A DNA stretch of 64,000 bases from Anniella stebbinsi (Eukaryota > Chordata > Lepidosauria > Squamata > Anniellidae), in NCBI GenBank assembly GCA_029215795.1, contig JARDYH010000002.1, forward strand, positions 200,182,310 through 200,246,309, given 5' to 3'. The notes beneath the pieces were generated by a model. That model made no database searches. It was given only the letters and a program-made list of their open reading frames with translations, and was not told the DNA's origin. Positions 54,763 to 64,000 of this stretch are shown here, in pieces. Both the position numbers and the translations under genes were made by a program. Each line of letters opens with the position of its first letter. Position 1 is the first letter of the stretch.

Positions 54763-55300
54763 GGCCTGTTTTTCCTACAGTTTCAGGAGGTCAATCAAAA
54801 GAAGAGAAGAACTAGGAATTTGCCAGCCAAGACAGGAAGTGGGGAAGGAAATCCTCCAAGGCTCTTTAGCAGTCAAAGAGGAATCTTCCCAGGAGCTTAT
54901 TGGAGGAATGCCGATGACTCATTCTCCCTCTGTCCCTGGGAACTCAGCCTTTGTCAGAGGGGGAGGGGACCTTGGAGTTGACAGATCCCAGAGTCCGCTG
55001 CAGTTGAAGTGGGCGGACATGACAGCAGGTCAGTGGCAGTCTGCCAAACTAGCCACTCACCAAAGACTTCTCCAAAAGACACATAGTGGTTCTTGGATTG
55101 TGTGGGAAACTCCCTTTTAGTTTAAAGGGCAACTGCCTAGCTTAGTAAGCCTAATTAAACTTAGAGGAAAGCTCCTAGCATTATCACTCCCTTCAGGTGT
55201 GAAGAGATGTTTATTGCTGAATAAAGCTTTGTGGATTACACAGCATACCTCTTTAGTGTTTTGCATTTCAGTGGGAGGGCTTAGAATCACAACAATTGGT
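54763..55300 (+). mobile_element. Possible LTR (polyadenylation signal, ends unresolved)
   Basis: An AATAAA lies at 55220-55225, followed by GT-rich sequence and a gaatcacaaca end near 55294. These resemble the R-U5 part of an LTR, and the sequence after it (attggtatc) could be a primer-site-like stretch. No matching left end with duplication was found. Confidence 0.3.
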
Positions 55301-56373
55301 ATCTATCACAACATCTTGTGATATTGAATTCCATATTTTAACCATGTGCTTTGTAACTCCCTCCTCTAAATAGATCTCTGAGAATCCTATGCCTGTTTAC
55401 CTAGAATCAAATCCCATTATGTAAACGGGGCTTACTACCAGGTAAGTATGAATAGGATTGGAGCTATAACTACTAGCAAGGCGTAAAAGCAGATGCATGG
55501 CAAGACAACAAAAGCACCACATTTCAAATCCTCCTCACAATGAATACAAAAACAGCTCCCGCCCCAGTAGAACAGATACGACTCTCACAAGAGGTTCTTT
55601 GTGCTGAATGTCTCTTTGATCTCCATATTCCACATACTGCAAGTTTGAATATTGAACTGTAACATAAAACATATTTGTTAACTAGTCCTAACTTTCTTTA
55701 CAAATCTGTGCCAGAATTCCTATCACCGTGGGTTGTGATCTTGTATCATAAATTAAAGGCAGGGCTGGACCTTGTCAAGTTTTGGGTAGAACTCCAAGGA
55801 AAATACAGATGCTTCACAAATTAAGCAAAAAGACCACCTACTGAGCCCGTCCTGATTTTTTTTCTTTTGAGTTAAGATGAATATGGTTAGGACAAGTGCA
55901 AGTTCTATTTGGTTTCACAATCAGCATCCAGGTCACAAATGACTGTTAATAATCATTGGTACCTTTGACAAAAATGCAGAAGCCAAATATTTTGATAAAA
56001 CTTGCCTCTATAATCCTATACTTGTCTACTGACAAGAAAGCTCCATTGAATTCAACAGGACTTTCTCCCAAGAAATGGTGTATAGGATTCCAGCCTAATG
56101 CAGTTACATTCTACCCACCTGCCATGATTTATTAAAGAAAATGAGCAAATATTATGCTTTCAGCCACTTACATCTGCATTAACTTTAGAAAATATTCCAA
56201 CTCTTAGGTTTCTTGTATTGTAGCTTGGAAAGATACTTATTCATTCAAGAGTTTGTGTATCACACTTTTTTTTTTATCAGATTCCCAAAGTGACTCAAAA
56301 CACTCGTAGAAAACAACATACAATTTAGTGGTTCATGCTAAAATGCATCTATAATACTACATAACAATGTAAA
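55301..56373. other. Mostly unique DNA with two CAATCCTATG-family fragments
   Basis: Fragments at 55383-55468 (gagaatcctatgcctg, aataggattgg) and 56015-56098 (tataatcctatacttg, gtataggattcc). Otherwise nothing recognised. Confidence 0.45.
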
Positions 56374-56960
56374 ATAATATTTATTTATTTATTTATTTAT
56401 TTATTACATTTATATACTGCCCAATAGCCAAAGCTCTCTGGGCGGTTCACAAAAATTAAACCATCAACAAAGCAGTATAAAAACATGATATAAAAATACA
56501 ATATAAAAACATAACCACAGTAAAAAAAAAACCACGCAGCAATGCAGATTTAAAATACAGATTTAAAACAGCGGAGTTAAAAGACTATGATAATAAACTG
56601 TGAAAGTATTGTGAAAATAAGAAGGTCTTCACCTGGCATCAGAAGGAGTATAATGTAGGTGCCAGGTGAACCTCTCTAGGGAGCACATTCCACAGCCAGG
56701 GTGCCACAGCAGAGAAGGCCCTTCGTTTGGCAGGGGCTCACGGAAAAGGACCCCTGGAGATGATCTTAGGGTCCAGGCAGGCACATATGAGAGGAGGCAT
56801 TCCTTCAGATAACCTGGCCCCAAGCCATTTAGGGCTTTGAATGTTAATACCAGAACTTTGAATTGGGGCTGGACCTGTACTGGCAGCCAGTGAAGCTGGA
56901 AAAGGACTGGAGTAATGTGGTCTCTCGTTGGCCAGTCCCTGTAAACAGTCTGGCTGCCCT
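56374..56960 (-). pseudogene. L2-type LINE remnant (ORF2 C-terminus and tail)
   Basis: Read on the minus strand, a conserved C-terminal block (GYLKECLLSYVPAWTLRSS, then GPSLLWHPGCG) leads into a 3-prime UTR and the tail ttggctattgggcagtatat, which ends in (ATAAATA)n at 56378-56405. This is the most complete tail of the L2-type family in the window and the reference for fragments at 26.3, 32.5 and 39.4 kb. Confidence 0.75.
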
Positions 56961-57899
56961 AATATTTTAAAACATTACAGCAAAGACAACAGTAAATCAG
57001 GGCAGCGTCATAGTCACTTACAGGTCATGGAGAGCCTACATAAACAAATTCTTTATTTGAGAGGTGTTTGAAGCTTTCCACTTGCAGCCCATCCATATAG
57101 GCGAACTAGGCAAAGTTAGGTGTCATTCATCTCAATGGGTCTACTCTATGCAAGACTAACATTGGATACTAACATCTCTATTTTTCAAAAACACTGTAAC
57201 AGTTTTTAAAATAAAATAATTTAGATCACAATCCTATGCATATTTACCTAGGAGTAAGTCTATGGAACAAAGTGGGACTTACTTTTAAATAAATATGCAC
57301 AGGATCGCACTGCATATAAGATTGCACAGTTATGGGTATATTTTAGTGCTATATTTCTATGTTTGTGCTTGCTATGTTTATATTATTAGCATTGTACAAT
57401 TTTTGTTATGTGCACTGAGCCTTTGGGATAGGAAAGGTTAGAAACAAAATAAAATATTAACAGTGCAGTAGTCCAGGAAATATAATGTGACAACAAGCAA
57501 TTGCCACATTTCTTAGTCCCTGCAAAGGATAAATGTATGCATTTGGTTATAAAACAAAGGTGGGAGGACAGGGTCTCAAGACCCTGCCATTATAATGGCA
57601 AATAAATGACTACTTTTTGTTGCATATCAGGGTAGAGATTAAAAAGAACTTTATAAAGTATTTGTGAGGTTTTGATTTACCACAATTCCTTTTCTCTGGC
57701 TCTTTGCATCTCTGCATAGTATTGTAATGCTAGTTCATATATTTTAACAATAGTACACCAGATATACTGTAATGATTTGGCATTCTGCCTTTTGGAATAA
57801 AAGCTAAAGCTAGTCAAATAAAAGATTTACAACATGATTGCACTGGAGCTATGATTGCACTATAAATTTTGGTTAGACCTGTTATAGTACAGAAAGCAA
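56961..57899. other. Unique DNA with one CAATCCTATG-family copy
   Basis: The fragment at 57221-57327 shows both arms (cacaatcctatgcatatt and aatatgcacaggatcgcac). The rest is unassigned. Confidence 0.45.
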
Positions 57900-57980
57900 A
57901 TGCAGAAAGGAAGGAAGGAAGGGAGCGAGAGACAGAGAGAGACAGAGAGACAGAGAGAGAAAGAGAGAGAGAGAGAGAGA
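57900..57980. repeat. (GA)n-rich tract
   Basis: Irregular GGAA, GACA and GA units. Confidence 0.9.
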
Positions 57981-58483
57981 GGTGGGATGATGGTAGAAAT
58001 CACCAGCACAGCATTATGACATAAGTGAGTCTTCATCAAATATTACACTTCAAGATTTATGAGATAACAGTTTTTCTCATTTCTTCTAAGGGCCAAGCTA
58101 GTTGAAACAATTATCATAATTATCACAGTTAGAAATCACTTTTAAAAAGGAAATAGCAGGCATGGTCCTCTTGATCTGGAATATAAACTGTTTAAGGGTG
58201 CAATCCTATACATATGTAGACAGAGAAAAAACTTCCAGCATTCCCCAGCAAGCCATCCAGTAATGTGTTCCAGTAATCGAAAAGGATGTAACTATGGCAT
58301 GCATGACCATGGCTACATCAGACATCATAGGAATGGGCACATTTGGTTCAGCTGCACAAACACACTCCTGGCCACCACCAAAATGTTGGCATTGGTCCAG
58401 GGCTGTATCCAGGAGTACACCCAAAACAAGAGCCTGAATCTTCAGGAGAAATATAACTCCACAAGCGAAAAACCACTAAATGA
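57981..58483. other. Unique DNA with a CAATCCTATG-family fragment at 58194-58262
   Basis: gggtgcaatcctatacatatg and ccagcattccccagc; otherwise nothing recognised. Confidence 0.45.
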
Positions 58484-58925
58484 TAGGGATGTGCATTGAA
58501 TCAGATCCGATGCCCGATTCCAATACGATTCGAGGGAAATCGAATATCCGATTCCCGATTCCGATGCTGGTCCAAGGAGCTACGATTCTTTCCAATCCGT
58601 TTTTTTGATCTGATTTGCATCGGATTGCATCGGAGAATCGGACCTCCAATTGAGATGTTTTCCCCTAAAGATTGCCTTGGAGAAATAAATGCCTTTAAAT
58701 TTTTTACTTTAAAAGCTAGAAACATGAAATTTGGCCACATTGCAGATGCCATGTAATTAGTCATGTATGAGAAATTTCAGAAACATTGGTGCAGGCCTTT
58801 GGTGGCAATTAATTTTTGAAAAATGGGTTGCATTATATCTATACCTTCCTTTCTTTAAAAAAAACATGAAATTTGGGCATGGTGGGGGGAGAAGGGAGGA
58901 AGGGGTGGAATTGACAGCTTCATTT
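58484..58925. mobile_element. Truncated hAT-N-like element, copy 5
   Basis: The left end TAGGGATGTGCATTG is followed by gatccgatgcccgattcc and further GATTCC words, as in the other copies. There is no right end: the sequence passes through an aaacatgaaatttgg direct repeat (58728 and 58862) into Ty3/gypsy sequence near 58940. Confidence 0.65.
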
Positions 58926-58949
58926 CCAAGCTTGTGGCCAATCCCAACC

Positions 58950-59629
58950 AGCACTGGCCAATCCCTAGGACAAAGAAGCAGGTCCAGTCCTTCCTGGGCC
59001 TAGCAGGATACTACTGACATTTTGTACCCCACTTCAGTGTGGCCGCTGCCCCCTGACTGACTTACATAGGAAACGCCATCCCACCCAGGTGGAATGGACT
59101 GAGGGGTGTCAGCAGGCCTTTGACTTGTTGAAAACCCAGCTGATGGCTGCTTCTATTTTGTGGGCCCTTTGTGTTCCAGACTGATGCTTCTGAAACAGGA
59201 CTGGGGGCGGTGTTACTTCAAGAGGGGCGGGATCATCAACACCATCCGGTGGCTTACTTGAGCAAAAAGTTGTTACCCTGGGAAAAGAACTTGGCCACTA
59301 TTGAAAAAGAATGCCTTGCCATCGTGTGGGCCCTGGGAAAGTTGCGACCTTACTTGTGGGGACGCCATTTCCATCTTCAAACAGATCATTCTCCTCTGTG
59401 CTGGTTGTCCAGAGTGAAGGGAACCAATGGGAAGTTGCTGCAATGGAGTTTGGCTCTCCAAGACTCCGACTTTACCATGACACACATTCGGGGCTGGGAC
59501 AATGTGTTCGCAGATGGGCTATCCTGGGCCCATTCGAGTTAGAGAAGAACTTTGGGTCATTTGCTGATCTGGTTGGGAGATGAAAGACTTTGGGTGAACC
59601 CCTAAGTTTCATCACCTTAAAGGGGGAGT
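58950..59629 (+). pseudogene. Ty3/gypsy pol remnant: RT end and RNase H
   Basis: Remnant of the reverse transcriptase connection (KKQVQSFLGLAGYY, HFVPHFS, PTQVEWTEGCQQAFDLLK), then an RNase H domain open at 59171-59542 with FQTDAS, IEKECLAIVWAL, LQTDHSPL and DNVFADGLS. The catalytic Asp, Glu, Asp and Asp positions are all present. The RT end has a stop after GYY and at least two frameshifts. No integrase follows: about 75 bp after the RNase H stop comes a purine-rich tract (aaagggggag, 59619-59628) and then the LTR. Confidence 0.85.
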
Positions 59630-60389
59630 TGTGAAGAAAGTGTACTTTTGGGGGTGGCCTACCTTGCAAGAGTGGCCGGCCGTATAGAAGCAGTGGCCTT
59701 CAAGTCGAAAGGGAAATGTGGTGGAGTTGTAATCATTCGTTCCCAGCCTACCCTCTGGGCCTCTGGGCCTTATCTTCAGAAGAACTGCCAAGGCCAGAGA
59801 TATGGGCAGAGCGGGGAGTTGCTGAGACCCAGCTGTGGGAAATAAGGAGGAGGCAAGCAGCCTGAGAGAGTAGTGGGAGGGGGGTTTCTATGGTTACGGT
59901 AGAGTGGCCGAGGGGGGTTAAAAGAAGAAATTCGTGAGGCGCCTTCATCTTCTCCGGAGCGGACGCTTGGAATGGATGGATCCCTGGACGGCCAGGACCA
60001 GCCGGGCTATAGTTAGAAGTTTATTGTTTTCCAGCCTGTTTCGGTCTCGGGGAAGTCTTGACACTTTTAAGTGTGTGATTGATTGGGGTTTGATTATTTT
60101 TATTCTTGATTGCTACGGCTACCAAACCTACCTCGTCTTTCCTTTTTCCCCTTTTCCCCTTAATTCCTTGTTCCCTTTTCCTTAATGCTAGCATTTTATT
60201 ATTCTTTTATTGACTGAGGCCTTAACTTAGGATTAGTGTGAATAAACTGCTTCAGTCCCTAAAGTGTGTGTGGTTATTTCCAGTGTTGGCTCAAGCCCGT
60301 TTGGGCTGGGGAACTGGGTGGCAGGAGCGGGAGACCCAGGAAGGGTTGCGTCCTGCCAGGGCAAGGAAGGGGTCAATCTTTCCTTGACA
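59630..60389 (+). mobile_element. 3-prime LTR of the Ty3/gypsy element (760 bp)
   Basis: Starts TGTGAAGAAAG immediately after a polypurine tract and ends CTTTCCTTGACA, so the ends are a short imperfect inverted repeat with TG..CA. A polyadenylation signal AATAAA lies at 60240-60245. The 5-prime LTR is not in the window, so no duplication can be tested. Confidence 0.82.
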
Positions 60390-60812
60390 ATGACCATTTT
60401 CCACAAAGTTTTTTTTACTAGTGGAGCTTGCATTCTCTTGTCTCTTACGCAACTCTTATGTTTACTTATAAGCAGGCACGTAATCTAAGAGATATGTTGG
60501 TTCACAGTGCCGTACAACAACAGCAACCAACAACAGATAGGAGACTAGCTTATCCAATCAATGTAGTGTTTGCAATAACTGTGTAAAACTGAAAGATTTT
60601 GTAAACTATAGAAACCAGAAGAAATACGTACTGAAAGCCTTTCTTTAAACTGTAATAAAAAATGGATGATCTATGTAATAAAAATGTCTTTGCAATCTTC
60701 TGTATGTCGGTATGACTACCAGGAAGATCAAGACAAGGATTTGTGGACATGAGCCTTTCTTCTTTTCTTGTCCCATATAAACAACATGATCACATAAATG
60801 TATCAATGATAA
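60390..60812. other. Unique DNA
   Basis: Nothing recognised. Confidence 0.4.
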
Positions 60813-60820
60813 CGTTTAAC

Positions 60821-61140
60821 TAGGCTGACCATATGAAAAGGAGGACAGGGCTCATGTAACTTTAACAGTTGTAGAGAAAAGGGAATTTCAGCCAGGGTCA
60901 TTTGTATGCAATTAGTTCCTGGTGAAATTCCCTCTTCATCACAACAGTTAAAGGTGCAGGCACTATACTAGAGCGACCATATACAAAAGAAGGCAGGGCC
61001 CCTGCAACTTTAACTGTTGTGATGAAGAGAGAATTTCACCAGGAACTAATTGCATACAAATGACACTGGCTGAAATTCCCTTTTCTCTACAACTGTTAAA
61101 GTTACATGAGCCCTGTCCTCCTTTTCATATGGTCAGCCTA
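60821..61140. mobile_element. MITE-A copy 4 (320 bp)
   Basis: Ends TAGGCTGACCATATG and CATATGGTCAGCCTA. GTTTAAC flanks it on both sides (60814-60820, 61141-61147). Interior nearly identical to copies 1 and 3. Confidence 0.92.
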
Positions 61141-61147
61141 GTTTAAC

Positions 61148-61461
61148 CCTTGTTATAGTACAGGAGCATTCAACAAAGTATCTGCAGAATTAGACTCATT
61201 TCTTGAGGATTGTGATAATAGCTGCAGGATAAGGCTAAAAGTCCCTGGAACCATACTGGTAAGTAGCTGCAGAACCAGGATGGATGGTCACAGGGTAATA
61301 TTGGTAAGTACCTGCATGGTCAGGATAAATGCTCACAGAAAGATGTTTTTGGATCTGGTGAGGGCCTCAGGCTTATGATTCTGGGGAACCTCAAGGCTGC
61401 TTTGGTGGGAGTGACTCAGGACTCCATGGCTGCCATGACAACTATGGGGCTATGACAACAT
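61148..61461. other. Unique DNA
   Basis: A tactggtaagtagctgcag block near 61255 is repeated imperfectly at 61299 (tattggtaagtacctgc). Nothing else recognised. Confidence 0.4.
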
Positions 61462-61920
61462 TGTTGAGGAAAATTCCAGAGTCAAAGTGGATTGGTGGAA
61501 AGTTTTAGAAGCCTGAAGGACAGATCAGCCAGCTGTAGGCAATAAGATAGTGAGAGAGTTTTTTATGTACAGAAACTGGAAAGGTCAACCTAATTATTGC
61601 AGAGTGCCAGAAATGATAAGATGATTTAGCAGAGATGGGCTGATGTCTAGAATGTATAAAAGTAAGCCTTAGTTTAATGGCTAGTGTGGTGGAGAAGTCA
61701 GGCGTGGTGTGTTTTGAACATGGAGAGAACTGTGTAAAGGACTGTGTACATATCTGGATGGAAACTGTTGTGCTGTATATATTGGACCACGAGTAAACAA
61801 CTCTGTATTATACACAAGACTTGGTGTGTGAGTATTTCTTCAGCTCCTGGAGTGTTACTGGACTTATTGCTAATACAAACGCTCGCAGCGTTTGCCCTCT
61901 TTTGCGTCCCCTCCTCAACA
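61462..61920. mobile_element. Solo LTR (459 bp)
   Basis: The ends TGTTGAGGA and TCCTCAACA form a perfect 9-bp inverted repeat with TG..CA. A perfect 5-bp duplication AACAT lies at 61457-61461 and 61921-61925. A TATAAAA lies at 61655-61661, which favours plus orientation. There is no internal region, so this is a product of LTR-LTR recombination. A 5-bp duplication fits several retroelement groups and does not settle the class. The ORFs of 66 to 85 codons on both strands are not genes. Confidence 0.93.
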
Positions 61921-61925
61921 AACAT

Positions 61926-62809
61926 ATCACTGGCTCAACCTATACTGCAGGTTATACTCTGGATCTGGTGTTCTTATCTGGACAGGGAGATTGTGATCTA
62001 GGAGGAAAGATTTTATCTTGACTCCCTTGTCATGGTTAGTTAGCTTCACAATGAGATTTGAGCTTACAGTGGCTATTTCTCCCCATAAGGATGGTGGCTG
62101 ATAGATTCTTGAGAGGCTTTATGGGAGCTTCCAGCTGGCATGACTTGCAACCAGGAAACCTAGAATAAATTCTGAAAATCAAAATGCACCATTCAGCTAG
62201 TATTTGATTAACCATTTATAACAGCAGCAGCCCTTGGGAGAACTAAATTTCAAGGGGGGCTGGGGGCTGGCAAGGATTGCCCTTGGCATGGGTGGGTGGT
62301 GGAGATTGGCGCGAGAAGCCAAGGAATCTTCTCTAGTTGGAATTTCTGAACCAGAGAAGAATTTTAGGCCTTTATAAGTTCACTTCCCATTTGAAGTGAG
62401 ATTTCACATTCTCCTGAACTTAGTTTCTAAGCCTCAGTTTAGACAACATCACCAGCATTTCTGTTTAAGCTACCAGGCTTTCTTGTGCCTAGACTACAAA
62501 TCCTTACCAGCATATCGTACCAAGTTGATGAACATACTCATGGGATTTAATATTTATGCAGTTATGCTCTTCTGCTAAGTATATGTGAAACTCCATAGCT
62601 CTGTTGTGAAGCAAAGTTCCCAGATCTTAATAGTTTTAGCTGCTGTACTGGTGCTCTTTGTGAATTCTGGTTCACAACAAATACTATCCAGTTGTAACTG
62701 GAATCCTTTTCAATAATTCTTCTTTAAACCAGGGTTATGCTTTCAGTGATAAAGTAAGATAACTTGATAGCTCCCCAGAGTTCTGTAGATATATTTTAAG
62801 TACTCTAAA
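61926..62809. other. Unique DNA
   Basis: Nothing recognised. Confidence 0.4.
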
Positions 62810-62926
62810 GCAGGGGTGGGCAGAAAGTGGATCTCCAGATGTTTTGGATATCAAATCCCAGCATTCCTGACCATTGGCCAGGCTGGCAGAGGCTTCTGGG
62901 AGTTGGAGTCCAAACCAGCTGTTGCA
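62810..62926. repeat. Short interspersed repeat (ctcccagcat type)
   Basis: ggtgggcagaaagtgg, ctccagatgttttgg, cccagcattcctgacc and gggagttggagtcc. The complementary catctggagatcaacc and ttctgcccaatcc lie at 63045-63078, so the LINE tail 62927-63040 appears inserted in it. Confidence 0.55.
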
Positions 62927-63040
62927 TCCATGTACTACTTGTGGGGGTTCCTGGTCGACAGCTGGTTGGCCACTGTGTGAACAGAGTGCTGGACTAGATG
63001 GACACTTGGTCTGATCCAGCATGGCTTTTCTTATGTTTTG
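62927..63040 (+). repeat. LINE 3-prime-end fragment
   Basis: gttggccactgtgtgaacag, ctggactagatggacac, ctgatccagcatggc and tttcttatgtt match the tail of the CR1-type LINE ending at 54.07 kb. Confidence 0.7.
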
Positions 63041-63084
63041 ATGTAACATCTGGAGATCAACCTTCTGCCCAATCCTGCTCTCTC

Positions 63085-64000
63085 TTTTTTTTAAAATATA
63101 TTTTTTAAAATTTTCAAACATAATACAACATAAACAACATAAAATACAATACATAACCACATATCCCCCGTGCTCCCCTCACCCCAGGAGACCTTCAATT
63201 ATTCATTATTCTTCTTTCCAAAATTGTAAAGACTCTTTTAAAGGTATTTGCCCCTTCCCCGTTCTTAATACATATTCCAAAAATAGGCTCCATATATCTC
63301 CAAAATCATTCTTACTGGACATTCCCCTCTTTATTTTCATTTTACACGTTAGTTTATCATTAAGTGCCATATCCCATATTTCTTTATACCATTCTTCTAT
63401 AGTATATATCCCTTGCCCTTTCCAGTTTTTAGCAATCATTATTCTGATGGGAGCCAGGAGGTTGTTTATCAATTCTCTCTTGTTTATATTCTCATTTCCT
63501 TTATCCCATATTGCTAGTAGAGCCAGCTTTGGGCTTAATTCCAGTTTAGTTCCAATTATTTAACTTATTTCTTTAAACACCCTTTCCCAAATTTTTTGTA
63601 TGTGTTCACAGCTCCACCACATATGAAAATAAGTTCCAACCTCCTGACACCCCCTCCAACAATTCTTGGACACTTTTTTATCTATCTGATGAAATCTTAC
63701 CGGCGTTAAATACCATCTCCATACTGTCTTATAATAATTCTCCTTAATTCTAATCGACAAAAGCTTTAACATTCTTGCATCCCATATCCTCCCCCAGTCA
63801 TATTCATTAATTTGTTCCTTTAAATCATCTTCCCAAATCATTTTAAGAGAGTCATCCTCTATCAGAATTCTATATATTTCACTAGTCAAACCTTTTCTAG
63901 TTTTAATTACTTCCTTCTTTCCTCTTGATTCAATTAAATCTTCAAATCTTGTATTATTTCTACATTTCTACATTTCTTATTTATCTTTTTCCATTCCTGT
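63085..64000 (-). pseudogene. L1 LINE ORF2 C-terminus, running off the window
   Basis: The minus strand shows the L1-type C-terminal cysteine motif CWRGCQEVGTYFHMWW (pattern C-x3-C-x7-H), preceded by LTPVRFHQI and followed by LELSPKLALLAIWD, LLAPIRIMIAKNWK and TIEEWYKEIWDMAL, as expected for the end of L1 ORF2p. A single in-frame stop near 63560 separates two halves in the same frame. The C-terminus ends at about 63206, followed by an A-rich 3-prime UTR to about 63085. The upstream ORF2 lies beyond the right edge. Confidence 0.85.

Noticed and set aside
54272..55294. A 1-kb LTR with TGTTGTAATC and GAATCACAACA ends
   Set aside because: The ends are plausible inverted repeats, but the flanks (cctac, attgg) do not match and a LINE fragment lies inside; support too weak to define boundaries.

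Overview
The window looks like intergenic or intronic DNA from a vertebrate, most likely a squamate reptile (lizard or snake). I infer this from the repeat mix: L2/CR1-type and L1 LINE remnants, tRNA-derived SINE fragments, LTR elements, many hAT-like and Harbinger-like MITEs, and abundant (CA)n, (AT)n and (GA)n microsatellites in an AT-rich background. I found no host protein-coding gene, rRNA or tRNA gene. Almost every ORF of 60 to 150 codons is a chance ORF or lies inside a repeat.

Layout. 0-20 kb: mostly unique AT-rich DNA with LINE tails, SINE fragments, palindromic MITEs near 4.5-5.4 kb and 17.7-18.0 kb, and a hammerhead-ribozyme-like motif at 13.8 kb. 20-26 kb: two GC-rich non-autonomous hAT elements (20.5 and 25.2 kb) around repeat-free DNA at 22-23.7 kb. 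26-40 kb: mostly unique DNA with an LTR-like block (29.7-30.4 kb), a clean 245-bp MITE (31.36 kb) and a CpG-rich Harbinger-like MITE (36.97 kb). 40-42.4 kb: a Harbinger-like MITE interrupted by a 1.8-kb hAT element that carries five tandem palindromic GC-rich units. 44.2-49.9 kb: a nearly intact hAT transposon whose single BED-finger transposase frame has only two premature stops and no frameshift. 50-64 kb: a repeat-free stretch at 50.2-51.0 kb, a CR1-type LINE split by another hAT element, the degraded 3-prime end of a Ty3/gypsy element with its LTR, a clean solo LTR (61.46 kb) and an L1 ORF2 end running off the right edge.

How the parts relate. The window is a record of nested insertions. 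Target-site duplications can be read directly for many elements, and sister copies within the window act as empty-site controls. The short TAGGG-ended hAT elements share ends and clustered GATC-type subterminal motifs but have different GC-rich palindromic interiors, and they probably depended on a transposase supplied elsewhere. The large hAT at 44 kb has different subterminal repeats (ATCG type), so it is not their obvious direct parent. Family names are by recognition only; no database search was possible.
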